Assembly: GCA_964420985.1 (NCBI GenBank)
Contig: CAYQUT010000006.1
Location: 1 to 64,000 of the forward strand
Reading direction: 5' to 3'
Length of the DNA: 64,000 nt
Origin: CAMCTV01 sp964420985
GTDB taxonomy: Bacteria > Bacteroidota > Bacteroidia > Flavobacteriales_D > Sanyastnellaceae
Shown here: positions 25,268 to 33,981 of the stretch, one piece after another
How positions within the stretch are numbered: the first letter of the stretch is position 1
How the letters are laid out: each line of letters starts with the position of its first letter
Notes under the pieces: model-generated
The model's database searches: none
Told to the model about the DNA's origin: nothing
The model's input: the letters and a program-made list of their open reading frames with translations, nothing else
Translations under genes and position numbers: made by a program

Positions 25268-26338
25268 ATGAATAAAGTTCATAATTTTTCGGCAGGACCA
25301 AGCATTTTGCCACAGCAAGTGATTGCACAAACAGCTCAAGCCATCCAAGAGTTTGATGGCATGGGTTTGAGTATTCTTGAAATCTCACATCGATCAAAAA
25401 ATTTTGAAAGAGTAGTGGAGGAGGCGAGAAATAGTGTAAAAGAAATTTTGTCTTTGCCAGATCGTTTTGAAGTTCTCTTTTTGCAAGGAGGTGCAACACT
25501 TGGTTTTCACATTGCCGCCATGAATTTTATGAAAGAGGGTGGTAGTGCAGTATACGCCAATACGGGTGTATGGGCCAGCGGTGCAATCAAAGAAGCTAAG
25601 TTGCTTGGACAAGTGGATGTGGCTTTTGATAGTTCAGATAAAAATCACAACTACATACCTGAAGTTGTTTTTCAAGGTAACTATGATTACGCACATTACA
25701 CCTCCAATAATACCATTTACGGTACACAGTATTCCAAAATACCAGCGTCTTCTGTTCCTTTGGTTTGCGACATGAGCTCTGATATTTTTTCTAGAGAAGT
25801 TGATGCCTCCCAGCATGCATTGATTTATGCTGGTGCTCAGAAAAATTTGGGTCCTGCTGGAGCTACACTGTACATTGTGGATAAAGAGCAATTGGGAAGA
25901 ACAGGCCGGAAATTGCCAGTATACATGGACCTTCAAGCCCACATTGACAAGGATAGTATGTACAATACACCCCCTGTTTTGTCAATTTACACTTGTATGT
26001 TGACTTTGCGTTGGATCAAAGAGCAAGGTGGATTGAAAGGCATGGAACAGAGAAATTTCGCGAAGCAGAAATTGTTTTATGATGAATTAGACCGCAATGG
26101 TTTGTTCCATGGTCATGCAGTGAAAGAGGCACGCTCATGGATGAATCCAACATTCAGATTGAATGATGATTCAAACGCTGCTGCTTTTGATGCGATGTGG
26201 AAGGATGCTGGTATCAGCGGTATAGCGGGACATAGAAGTGTAGGTGGTTACCGAGCTTCTATGTACAATGCTTTGCCAATTGAAAGTGTGCAGGTGCTTG
26301 TTGATGTAATGAAAGAATTTGAAAGAATACAGGGATAA
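25268..26338 (+). CDS. serC: Phosphoserine aminotransferase
   Basis: PLP enzyme converting 3-phosphohydroxypyruvate and glutamate to phosphoserine and 2-oxoglutarate. 356 residues from ATG 25268 (MNKVHNFSAGPSILP). Signatures are the N-terminal FSAGP, ILEISHRSKNFE, FLQGGATLGFH and the PLP lysine at about 192 in YAGAQKNLGPAG. The C-terminal part holds GHRSVGGYRASMYNA. The frame is open 19 codons further upstream into odhB, but the family starts at NFSAGP. First gene of a serine/PLP cluster; its stop overlaps the serA start by 1 nt. Confidence 0.97.
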   Translation: MNKVHNFSAGPSILPQQVIAQTAQAIQEFDGMGLSILEISHRSKNFERVVEEARNSVKEILSLPDRFEVLFLQGGATLGFHIAAMNFMKEGGSAVYANTGVWASGAIKEAKLLGQVDVAFDSSDKNHNYIPEVVFQGNYDYAHYTSNNTIYGTQYSKIPASSVPLVCDMSSDIFSREVDASQHALIYAGAQKNLGPAGATLYIVDKEQLGRTGRKLPVYMDLQAHIDKDSMYNTPPVLSIYTCMLTLRWIKEQGGLKGMEQRNFAKQKLFYDELDRNGLFHGHAVKEARSWMNPTFRLNDDSNAAAFDAMWKDAGISGIAGHRSVGGYRASMYNALPIESVQVLVDVMKEFERIQG

Positions 26339-27291
26339 TGAAAATATTGGCAAATGACGGCATTGACGCAGGCGGGAAAGCTGCGTTAGAAGCACAAGGG
26401 CATGAGGTTGAAACCAATTTTATTCCCCAAGCAGATTTGGTGAACTATATTACAACCCACGAAATAGAGGGTCTTTTGGTGAGAAGTGCTACCAAAGTGA
26501 GAAGAGATATCATTGATGGTTGTCCCAATTTGAAGTTTGTTGGTCGAGGTGGAGTGGGAATTGACAATATCGACGCAGCCTATGCCAAAGAAAAAGGCTT
26601 GTTGGTTTTTAATACACCAGCTTCTAGTTCTCAAAGTGTAGCAGAGTTGGCTATGTCTATGATGTTTGCAGCATCCCGTTTTGTTTACGCTTCAGGAAGC
26701 ACAATGCCCAATGTGGGTCAAGAGCAATTTGCTGATTTGAAAAAGAGTTACAGCAAGGGAATAGAGCTCAGAGGAAAAACTTTGGCCATTGTGGGTTTTG
26801 GGAGAATAGGACAATCCTTAGCCTCTTATGCTATTGGGTGTGGAATGAACGTCATTGCATCAGACAGAACAGATCATTCTTTCACTGAAATCAATGTTTC
26901 CATTGCCAATCAAATCGTTAAAGTCCAAGTGCCTCATGTTTCTCTGACTGAGGCCTTGAATAAGGCAGATTTCATTTCCTTGCATGTGCCCAAACAGCCC
27001 AATGGCGATGCGGTTATTGGAGAAAGGGAATTATCTCTAATGAAATCGTCTGCTGTTATCATCAATACCTCAAGAGGAGGGGTTATTAACGAAGATGCTC
27101 TTTTGCAGGCGCTCAATAACAAATCTCTTCGTTGTGCTTGTTTGGATGTTTTTGAAAATGAACCCACTCCCCGTAAGGATTTATTGGAACATCCGATGGT
27201 GATAGCCACCCCACATATTGGAGCCTCAACTGCTGAGGCGCAAGAAAGAATAGGGCTGGAAATTGCCAGTATTGTTGCTGGATTAGCTTGA
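26338..27291 (+). CDS. serA: D-3-phosphoglycerate dehydrogenase (short form)
   Basis: NAD-dependent first step of serine synthesis. 317 residues, thus without the C-terminal ACT/regulatory domain of longer SerA proteins. The nucleotide-binding motif is IVGFGRIGQSLA (about 145). The substrate/catalytic residues appear as NTSRGGVIN (Arg), FENEPTP (Glu) and TPHIGASTAEAQ (His). Its start overlaps serC by one base, and together they make phosphoserine. Serine feedback control through an ACT domain is absent. Confidence 0.94.
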   Translation: MKILANDGIDAGGKAALEAQGHEVETNFIPQADLVNYITTHEIEGLLVRSATKVRRDIIDGCPNLKFVGRGGVGIDNIDAAYAKEKGLLVFNTPASSSQSVAELAMSMMFAASRFVYASGSTMPNVGQEQFADLKKSYSKGIELRGKTLAIVGFGRIGQSLASYAIGCGMNVIASDRTDHSFTEINVSIANQIVKVQVPHVSLTEALNKADFISLHVPKQPNGDAVIGERELSLMKSSAVIINTSRGGVINEDALLQALNNKSLRCACLDVFENEPTPRKDLLEHPMVIATPHIGASTAEAQERIGLEIASIVAGLA

Positions 27292-27298
27292 GCCGCAT

Positions 27299-28489
27299 AT
27301 GGCGAAATTTGAACCATTTAAAGGGATCAGGGCAACAAGGGACAAGATGCATCTTGTTGCATCCAGATCTTTTTTATCCTATTCTGAGTCAGAACTCCAG
27401 AATAAACTAACGACCAATCCGTACACTTTTTTGCATGTGATTCACCCCACACAGAAAAGAGATGTAGCGGAACATATTAAGTTCATGGAGGTTCGAAATT
27501 TATTTGATGCCTATGTTCGTAACGGTATTCTTGTTCAGGAACCCACAGAGAGTTTTTATTTGTACCGTCAGGTAAAAGATGGAAAGTCCTATTTGGGTTG
27601 GATAGGAGGGATAGCCATTGACGATTATCGGAGTGGATTGATTAAAATTCACGAACACACCATAGAAAGTAGAGAAAATCTTTTTTCAGAATACCTAGCA
27701 GTTACGGGTATCAATGCAGAGCCTGTGTTGATGTTTGCCAACCTGTCCGGTGAATTTAAATCATGGATGAAATCCATAGAAACGCGTCAACCGTTGGCTG
27801 ATTTTTCTACTACTGATCGCGCCCAACATACCTTATGGTGCATAGATGATTCCACTGAAATTGAAAAAGTTCGATTGTGTTTTTCGCATTTGGATGCGGT
27901 TTATATTGCAGATGGACATCATCGCTCGGCATCCAGTGAGCGACTGTATAAAAATCATCCGGAATGGCCAGGGGCTGCCAACTTTTTAAGTTTTATAATA
28001 GATGAGGAAGATTTGACCATACATCCTTTTCACAGATTGGTCAAAGATGCGCGATACAATGAAGATTACATTTTAAAATTGGTACAAGAGAGATTTCAAA
28101 AGTTTGAACAGGAAGTAGATGGTGAGAATCCGCCTTCTGGAGTTTTTGGAGTTGTTTTTAAAAACAACATATCTTGGTGGAGATTTAATGAGGATCAACA
28201 AATTGATCCTGATCGATTGGCTACCCAAGTGTTATCTCCCCTTTTTGAATTTGAGGACTTCAGAAAAGATAGAAGATTGAAATATGCCGAGGGTCCAAAG
28301 GGAATTACGTTTTTACAAGATCAGATAGCTGAAGGTCTTGCAACTGTTGGATTTGTTCTATCTCCAATTAGGGTTCAAGAACTAAAAAATGTGGCCGATC
28401 AGAAAGGGGTGATGCCTCCCAAGAGCACTTACATAGAACCTAAATTGCGCAGCGGTTTGGTTATATATCCAATTACCTATGGCTTTTAA
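27299..28489 (+). CDS. DUF1015 family protein
   Basis: 396 residues beginning MAKFEPFKGIRATRDKMHLV, the typical DUF1015 (UPF-type) start. Other conserved stretches are NPYTFLHVIHP, FYLYRQVKDGKSYLGWIGGI, IKIHEHTIESRENLFSEYL, VYIADGHHRSASSERL (the most conserved motif), HPFHRLVKD and GVMPPKSTYIEPKLRSGLVIYP. The GHHR and PPKSTYIEPK motifs suggest a nucleotide- or phosphate-handling enzyme, but its function is not known to me. It lies 7 nt after serA and overlaps the YggS-like gene by 11 nt. The context links it to serine or PLP metabolism. Confidence 0.9.
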   Translation: MAKFEPFKGIRATRDKMHLVASRSFLSYSESELQNKLTTNPYTFLHVIHPTQKRDVAEHIKFMEVRNLFDAYVRNGILVQEPTESFYLYRQVKDGKSYLGWIGGIAIDDYRSGLIKIHEHTIESRENLFSEYLAVTGINAEPVLMFANLSGEFKSWMKSIETRQPLADFSTTDRAQHTLWCIDDSTEIEKVRLCFSHLDAVYIADGHHRSASSERLYKNHPEWPGAANFLSFIIDEEDLTIHPFHRLVKDARYNEDYILKLVQERFQKFEQEVDGENPPSGVFGVVFKNNISWWRFNEDQQIDPDRLATQVLSPLFEFEDFRKDRRLKYAEGPKGITFLQDQIAEGLATVGFVLSPIRVQELKNVADQKGVMPPKSTYIEPKLRSGLVIYPITYGF

Positions 28490-29138
28490 CATAGAGGCTT
28501 TTCAAGAGGTGAGGGCAAGGCTCTCAGATGAAGTTCAGTTGTTGCCTGTTTCAAAAACGAAGCCCGTAGAAGATTTGATGTTGGCATATGAAAATGGGAT
28601 AAAGTGTTTTGGAGAGAACTATGTCCAAGAATTGGTGGACAAGGCCTCTATCATGCCTAAGGATATTGAATGGCATTTTATTGGGCATCTACAATCCAAC
28701 AAAGTCAAGTATATTACTCCGTTCATAAAAATGATTCATGGGGTTGATTCGTTTTCATTACTGAAAGAAATTTCTAAGCAAGCCAGAAGAAACAACAGGG
28801 TAATTGAGGTCTTATTGCAGTTTCATATTGCAAAAGAAGACACCAAATTCGGTTGGTCCATTGCAGACCTGGAATCTTTGGTGAAAGAATTACACAATGA
28901 TGCGGAATCATCGGTGTTGATCAGAGGGGTAATGGGCATGGCATCTTTTGTTGATGACGAGGCAATCATCAGAAAAGAATTCAAAGAGCTTAAAAAGTGC
29001 TTTGATTATTTGAAACCAATGTTGGGAGATTCCTTCAATGTCGTTTCAATGGGAATGAGCTCTGATTGGGAAATTGCGGTAGAAGAGGGAAGCACGCTGA
29101 TTAGGTTGGGATCCCTTTTATTTGGATCAAGAAATTAA
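28479..29138 (+). CDS. YggS/PROSC-type PLP homeostasis protein
   Basis: Single-domain TIM-barrel protein that binds pyridoxal phosphate and buffers its cellular level; family members show no enzyme activity. 219 residues. The PLP lysine is Lys26 in LLPVSKTKPVED. Further motifs are CFGENYVQELVDKA, WHFIGHLQSNKVKYI, DSFSLLKEIS, GVMGMASF, VVSMGMSSDWEIAVEEGSTL and IRLGSLLFG. It overlaps the DUF1015 gene by 11 nt and closes the serC-serA-DUF1015 cluster, which fits because SerC needs PLP. Confidence 0.93.
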   Translation: MAFNIEAFQEVRARLSDEVQLLPVSKTKPVEDLMLAYENGIKCFGENYVQELVDKASIMPKDIEWHFIGHLQSNKVKYITPFIKMIHGVDSFSLLKEISKQARRNNRVIEVLLQFHIAKEDTKFGWSIADLESLVKELHNDAESSVLIRGVMGMASFVDDEAIIRKEFKELKKCFDYLKPMLGDSFNVVSMGMSSDWEIAVEEGSTLIRLGSLLFGSRN

Positions 29139-29205
29139 CGCTCGGTTGTAAATACAAAAAGTAATGTTCGCAATATCATGGCGTAAAAGCCCGTAGTATC
29201 GCTGT

Positions 29206-30162
29206 ATGATTAAGGTGGGCGTTTTGGGTGTAGGTCATTTGGGGAAAATTCATCTTCAGTGCTTATTGGGATTAACCAACCAATTTTCTTTGGTTACTTT
29301 TTTTGATCCATCTACAGCGATGGCCAAAGAGGCCATGGACATCACGGGAATAATGCCAAGCCATAGTGTGGATCACCTTTTAGAGCAGGTGGATGCAGTA
29401 ATTATTGCCTCTGCCACAGCCACTCATTTTGAGTTAGCATCAAAGTGCATTAGGTCGTTTAAACATGTTTTTATTGAGAAACCGGTATGTACTGATATGC
29501 AACAAGCCAAGTCTTTGATGCGGTTGGCACAGGAGGCTGAAGTTGTAGTTCAAATAGGGCATGTTGAGCGTTTTAATCCCGCTTTTAAAGCGGTGTTCAA
29601 GGACATTAAGTCTCCCAAGATGATTGTTTGTCATCGTTTGGCTCCTATGAGTGAACGGGGCATGGATGTCTCAGTTGTTTTGGATTTGATGATTCATGAT
29701 TTGGATTTGGTACTGCATTTAACCAAGGCGAGCCCACGAAAAATATTGGCTTATGGAATTCCTTGGAAGGGCAGTGAGCTGGATGTGGCACAGGTTACGA
29801 TGGAAATGGACAATGGCACTTCTGTCCATCTTTACTCCTCACGTGTTAATGATACTTCCGTTCGAAAAATGCGATTGTTTATGGTAGATCAATTGATAGA
29901 GATTGATTTCTTAAACCATCAATGGAGAAAAGTGAGCTCCATAGATGGACAAGATCAAGTGGATTGGATACCTGTTAAAAAGGGGAATGCAATAGCAGAG
30001 GAATTGGTTTCATTTTCTAATGCCATTGAAAAAAAATCCAAAGTGGAAGTGACTTTAGAGGATGCTATCAAGTCATTGGAGGTGGCTTTAACCATTGGGT
30101 CGCGGTGTGATCAGTCGTTGTTTAGTAATCGTCCAGAAAATTTTGAGACCTTTTTGCAATAA
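29206..30162 (+). CDS. Gfo/Idh/MocA-family oxidoreductase
   Basis: NAD(P)-dependent dehydrogenase of 318 residues. The N-terminal Rossmann motif is VGVLGVGHLGKIHLQCL (3-19). The family motif is HVFIEKPVCTDMQQAKSLM (about 88-106) with the lysine of EKP. The C-terminal alpha/beta domain contains DLMIHDLDLVLHL, where the His-Asp pair fits the usual catalytic histidine. Substrates in the family are usually sugars or sugar-like compounds. A 67-nt gap separates it from YggS, and it abuts the lipoprotein and sugar transferase genes, so a role in polysaccharide precursor synthesis is possible but unproven. Confidence 0.9.
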   Translation: MIKVGVLGVGHLGKIHLQCLLGLTNQFSLVTFFDPSTAMAKEAMDITGIMPSHSVDHLLEQVDAVIIASATATHFELASKCIRSFKHVFIEKPVCTDMQQAKSLMRLAQEAEVVVQIGHVERFNPAFKAVFKDIKSPKMIVCHRLAPMSERGMDVSVVLDLMIHDLDLVLHLTKASPRKILAYGIPWKGSELDVAQVTMEMDNGTSVHLYSSRVNDTSVRKMRLFMVDQLIEIDFLNHQWRKVSSIDGQDQVDWIPVKKGNAIAEELVSFSNAIEKKSKVEVTLEDAIKSLEVALTIGSRCDQSLFSNRPENFETFLQ

Positions 30163-30246
30163 TTGCATAGGAGTTTCGTTTCTCTGATCGGCTTGCGTTA
30201 TTTTCGTTGGCCAATAACCAGAACAAAGTTGTTACGATTTAGGTGG

Positions 30247-31086
30247 ATGATAGGGTGTTGCGTTGTGTTGCTGATTCTTTCGCAATGCAAAAAAGCTGAA
30301 ATGCCTTCCTATTTGCACATTCCAAGCTACCAATTCAATGTTAGGCCTGGTGAGGGAACGGGAAATCAAAAAATTACCGAGGTTTGGGTATACAATGATG
30401 AAAATTTATTGGGCATTTATGACCTACCAGCGGTTGTTCCTATCATTGATGAGGGGAATGCCAACATTCAAGTGTTTCCAGGTATCAAAAACAATGGACT
30501 CAGCAATTCAAGGATTAAATACGTTTTTTGTCCCTCATTTGATACAAGCTTGACCATTGTCCCAGGAGATTCAGTTTCTTTGATTCCAAAGTTCTCCTAT
30601 TATGAGCAAGCAGTCATCGAAGAGTTGGGATTTGAAAGTGGAAATTTCTTGGTCCAAATGCCAGGAAACAATGGAAGCTTTTCTGCAATAACAGATCCTG
30701 AAGTTGTATTTGAAGGCAATAGATGTGGCAAAGGAACCATTGGTGCCACACAGAACAGGTTGTATTACATGAGAGATGAAAATTTAGGTTATGTGGCCGG
30801 TAATTTTTATTTCTTGGAGATGAATTACAGTGCCAATAATAAATTTTCGGTGGGCTTGTTGATAACAGAAGGTGGAATAGAAACCAAGTATTTTGCTTTA
30901 ATCATCAACCCAACGCAAACAGGTTCAGGCAATCCGGATTGGAATAAAATTTATATTGATTTTGGGGATCTCCCCAATAAACATCCACAGGCCACAAGTT
31001 TTAAGTTTTTTGTGGAGATGATTCCTGACGAGTCGGGAAAAGAATGTGAATTGTATTTGGACAACTTAAAGTGGGTGCAGTGGTAA
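30247..31086 (+). CDS. Hypothetical lipoprotein upstream of the sugar transferase
   Basis: 279 residues from ATG 30247 (MIGCCVVLLILSQCKKAEMP), with a lipobox ending at Cys14 (LILSQC). The body is beta-rich, for example VWVYNDENLLGIYDLPAVVP, VFEGNRCGKGTI and KIYIDFGDLPNKHPQ, followed by a carbohydrate-binding-like C-terminal strand pattern (ECELYLDNLKWVQW). The frame extends 28 codons upstream to a TTG at the end of the previous gene. Those residues are basic and could lengthen the signal peptide. I do not recognise the family. It is 3 nt before the polyprenyl glycosyl-phosphotransferase gene, so it may be an envelope protein of the same unit. Confidence 0.7.
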   Translation: MIGCCVVLLILSQCKKAEMPSYLHIPSYQFNVRPGEGTGNQKITEVWVYNDENLLGIYDLPAVVPIIDEGNANIQVFPGIKNNGLSNSRIKYVFCPSFDTSLTIVPGDSVSLIPKFSYYEQAVIEELGFESGNFLVQMPGNNGSFSAITDPEVVFEGNRCGKGTIGATQNRLYYMRDENLGYVAGNFYFLEMNYSANNKFSVGLLITEGGIETKYFALIINPTQTGSGNPDWNKIYIDFGDLPNKHPQATSFKFFVEMIPDESGKECELYLDNLKWVQW

Positions 31087-31089
31087 GTC

Positions 31090-32505
31090 ATGAATAATGC
31101 TCGTCAAATAACAAAGTATATCGTTACCGACGTATTGGCTGCCTGGCTCTCTTGGATTTTGTTGTATTCTTTTCGAAAAATCTATTGGGAATTTATCTCA
31201 CCGCAGGATTTGTGGAGTATTGAATCGCATGATCCTAATTTTCTCTTGGGGTTGTTTTTTATACCCATTTTTTGGGTCGTTTTGTATTTTCTTCTCGGTC
31301 ATTACAAACAGATTTTCAAAAGGCATCGATTGAAGGAGATTGGAGAGATGACCCTGGCAACGATTATTGGGAGTTTGTTGCTTTTCTTCTTGATATTGCT
31401 CGATGATCATCTTCCTGGATACACATCATACTACCGCAGTATTTCTGTACTATTTCTTGCGCATTGGTCCATTGCTCTTACTTTGAGATTGGTTCTGACT
31501 TCCGCAACCGTGCGAAGAATGAAAAACGGAGAATGGGGTTTTCCCACTTTGATAGTTGGGGGTAATGCACGGGCATTGGCTTTGTACGATGAGATTGTCT
31601 CTGGAAGCAATATGGGAGGGTATCGATTTGCGGGATTTGTAAGAATCAATGGGAAGGATGATTTACTAAAACAATACATGCCTTTTTTAGGACAGGTTGA
31701 TCAATTGTCACATCTCATTAGAGAGCACCACATCAAGGAAGTAATCGTAGCCGTTGAGAGCTCTGATCACAGGCATTTGTCCGAAGTGATGTCTGTTTTG
31801 TTGGATTTTGATGTAGATGTAAGCATAATACCGGATACGTTCGATTTATTGAGCGGCTCCGTTAAAATGACGGGTATTTATGGCGTTCCTTTGGTGCGTA
31901 TCAATCGTGAACTAATGCCAACTTGGCAAATGAGTTTGAAAAGACTGATGGACGTTGTGTTGTCTTTAATAGCCATTATCATTTTATTGCCAGTCTACAT
32001 CTTTATTGCCATCGCTGTTAAATTGAGCTCAGAGGGCCCAATTTTCTTTTGGCAAGAAAGAGTTGGGATTCACGGGCAATCTTTTCGGATGATGAAGTTC
32101 AGAACAATGGTAATGGATGCAGAAAAGAATGGTCCTCAATTGTCCTCTTCCCATGACCAGCGAATAACACGTATAGGAAAGTTTTTACGAAAAACACGGT
32201 TGGATGAAATTCCGCAGTTTGGTCATGTGATTATTGGGGAGATGTCTTTGGTAGGTCCAAGACCAGAAAGACAATTTTACATTGATCAGATCAAGCAACA
32301 TGCTCCCCACGTGAAGAAATTATTGCGTGTGAGGCCAGGTATTACCTCATGGGGACAGGTGAAATATGGATACGCAGAAAATGTAGATCAAATGGTTCAG
32401 CGTTTGAAATATGACATACTCTATTTGGAGAATATGTCATTGGCCATGGATATTAAAATTTTATTTTATACGGTATTGACCGTAATCAAAGGAAGAGGAA
32501 AGTAG
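31090..32505 (+). CDS. Polyprenyl glycosyl-phosphotransferase (WcaJ/exopolysaccharide type)
   Basis: Membrane enzyme that transfers a sugar-1-phosphate to undecaprenyl phosphate to start exopolysaccharide or O-antigen units. 471 residues. Four to five N-terminal helices are followed by a CoA-binding-like Rossmann segment (TLIVGGNARALALYDEI), one more helix (about 287-312) and the catalytic bacterial sugar transferase domain. The diagnostic motifs are KRLMDVVLS, GPIFFWQERVGIHGQ, MMKFRTMVMDAE, KTRLDEIPQF, MSLVGPRPERQFYI and RPGITSWGQVKYGY. No other polysaccharide genes are adjacent apart from the lipoprotein and the Gfo/Idh/MocA gene upstream. It is convergent with hutH. Confidence 0.95.
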   Translation: MNNARQITKYIVTDVLAAWLSWILLYSFRKIYWEFISPQDLWSIESHDPNFLLGLFFIPIFWVVLYFLLGHYKQIFKRHRLKEIGEMTLATIIGSLLLFFLILLDDHLPGYTSYYRSISVLFLAHWSIALTLRLVLTSATVRRMKNGEWGFPTLIVGGNARALALYDEIVSGSNMGGYRFAGFVRINGKDDLLKQYMPFLGQVDQLSHLIREHHIKEVIVAVESSDHRHLSEVMSVLLDFDVDVSIIPDTFDLLSGSVKMTGIYGVPLVRINRELMPTWQMSLKRLMDVVLSLIAIIILLPVYIFIAIAVKLSSEGPIFFWQERVGIHGQSFRMMKFRTMVMDAEKNGPQLSSSHDQRITRIGKFLRKTRLDEIPQFGHVIIGEMSLVGPRPERQFYIDQIKQHAPHVKKLLRVRPGITSWGQVKYGYAENVDQMVQRLKYDILYLENMSLAMDIKILFYTVLTVIKGRGK

Positions 32506-32508
32506 TTT

Positions 32509-33981
32509 TTAAGACAACTTTACCCAGTGTGTCATTTCCTGCATCAATGGACTCATCAGGGTATCCTCATTTAAAAATGGTGCGATCGCTCTGATTTCGT
32601 TGAAAGTTTTTTCGAGAATAAAAGATGACTTTAATGGTCTTCTGAACTCAAAGGCCTGTGCAGCTGTGAGGGCTTCTAATCCAATTATTTTTTCGATGTT
32701 GTCGAGCACTCTGTGCAGTTGTGTGGCAGCATTGGCCCCCATACTGACATGGTCTTCTTGTCCATTGCTGGAGTCAATGGTATCAATTACAGCTGGTGTA
32801 CACCATTGCTTGTTCTGTGACACAATAGAAGCCGCTGTGTATTGCACAATCATGAAGCCAGAGTTCAAACCGGGATTGGGTGTTAAAAAAGCGGGGAGGT
32901 TGCGCGTTCCACTGATTAACTTGTAGATTCTTCGTTCTGAAATACTGCCTATTTCTGCCATCGCAATAGTCAAATAAGACAACACCAAAGAAAGGGGTTG
33001 GCCATGAAAATGACCACCACTGATGATTTTATTTTCATCCACCAAAACCACTGGATTATCAGTAACTGCATTGATTTCCGTTTCTACAACGGTTGTAACA
33101 TATTGCAAAGTGTCCCATGAAGCGCCATGTACTTGAGGGATGCATCTAAAACTGTAAGGGTCTTGTACATGGTTTTTATTTTGCGATGCAATCTCAGAGC
33201 CTTCCAATAGATTCCTGAATTCTTGAGCAATGTGCAGTTGTCCTGTATGAGGTCTTACCTCGTGAAGAGCATGCAAAAACGGTTCAGTTCTTCCATCATA
33301 GGCTTCTAAACTCAATGCTCCTGTGATGTTGCTTTTGGCAATAAGGTTTTCTGAACGCCAGATATTGAAGGTAGCATAAGCGCTCATGAATTGAGTTCCA
33401 TTGATTAATGCTAAACCTTCTTTGCTTTTAAATACAATGGGTTTTTTGTTTAAAATTTGAAGAGCCGTTTCCCCGGAAATTCTTTTACCGTTGAAGTCCA
33501 CTTCCCCTAATCCAAGGAGGGGCAGGCACATATGGGACAAGGGTGCCAGATCACCACTGGCTCCCAATGATCCTTGCTGATAAACAACAGGAGTCATTTT
33601 GTTGTTGTATAAGTCCAAAAGGATTTGGACAGTTTCCAATTGAACCCCACTGAATCCTTTGCTTAATCCAAGAATTTTCAGCAATAGCATCAATCGCACA
33701 ATCTCACTCGGAACCTCCTCACCCATGCCGCAGGCATGCGAGATGAGCAAATTGCGCTGCAGCTGGCTCATGTCGCTATCGGGAATAATCGTGTTGCAAA
33801 GTGAACCAAATCCAGTGTTGACACCATAAACGGGCGCTCCGTTATCACCACTGAAAGAGTCTAGATAGGTTCTTGCCTTTTGAATTTGTTGTATAGCAAC
33901 ATCGGAGAGCTCAAGGCTCTCCGAAGAATAGAATAGATTCTTTAATGCTGACAATGAAATGCCAGAAGTTGGAATGATCAT
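32509..33981 (-). CDS. hutH: Histidine ammonia-lyase
   Basis: Deaminates histidine to urocanate with the self-made MIO cofactor. 490 residues. The cofactor triad is Ala141-Ser142-Gly143 in QGSLGASGDLAPLSHM. Further conserved motifs are YGVNTGFGSL (52-61), NLLISHACGMGE, NGTQFMSAYA, RCIPQVHGA, VTDNPVV and SSNGQEDHVSMGANAA. The gene overlaps pckA by 4 nt (ATGA), so the two are translated together. No hutU, hutI or hutG is present nearby; the ureohydrolase-like gene at 12.1 kb is not a plausible HutG because it lacks metal ligands. Confidence 0.95.
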   Translation of the reverse strand: MIIPTSGISLSALKNLFYSSESLELSDVAIQQIQKARTYLDSFSGDNGAPVYGVNTGFGSLCNTIIPDSDMSQLQRNLLISHACGMGEEVPSEIVRLMLLLKILGLSKGFSGVQLETVQILLDLYNNKMTPVVYQQGSLGASGDLAPLSHMCLPLLGLGEVDFNGKRISGETALQILNKKPIVFKSKEGLALINGTQFMSAYATFNIWRSENLIAKSNITGALSLEAYDGRTEPFLHALHEVRPHTGQLHIAQEFRNLLEGSEIASQNKNHVQDPYSFRCIPQVHGASWDTLQYVTTVVETEINAVTDNPVVLVDENKIISGGHFHGQPLSLVLSYLTIAMAEIGSISERRIYKLISGTRNLPAFLTPNPGLNSGFMIVQYTAASIVSQNKQWCTPAVIDTIDSSNGQEDHVSMGANAATQLHRVLDNIEKIIGLEALTAAQAFEFRRPLKSSFILEKTFNEIRAIAPFLNEDTLMSPLMQEMTHWVKLS

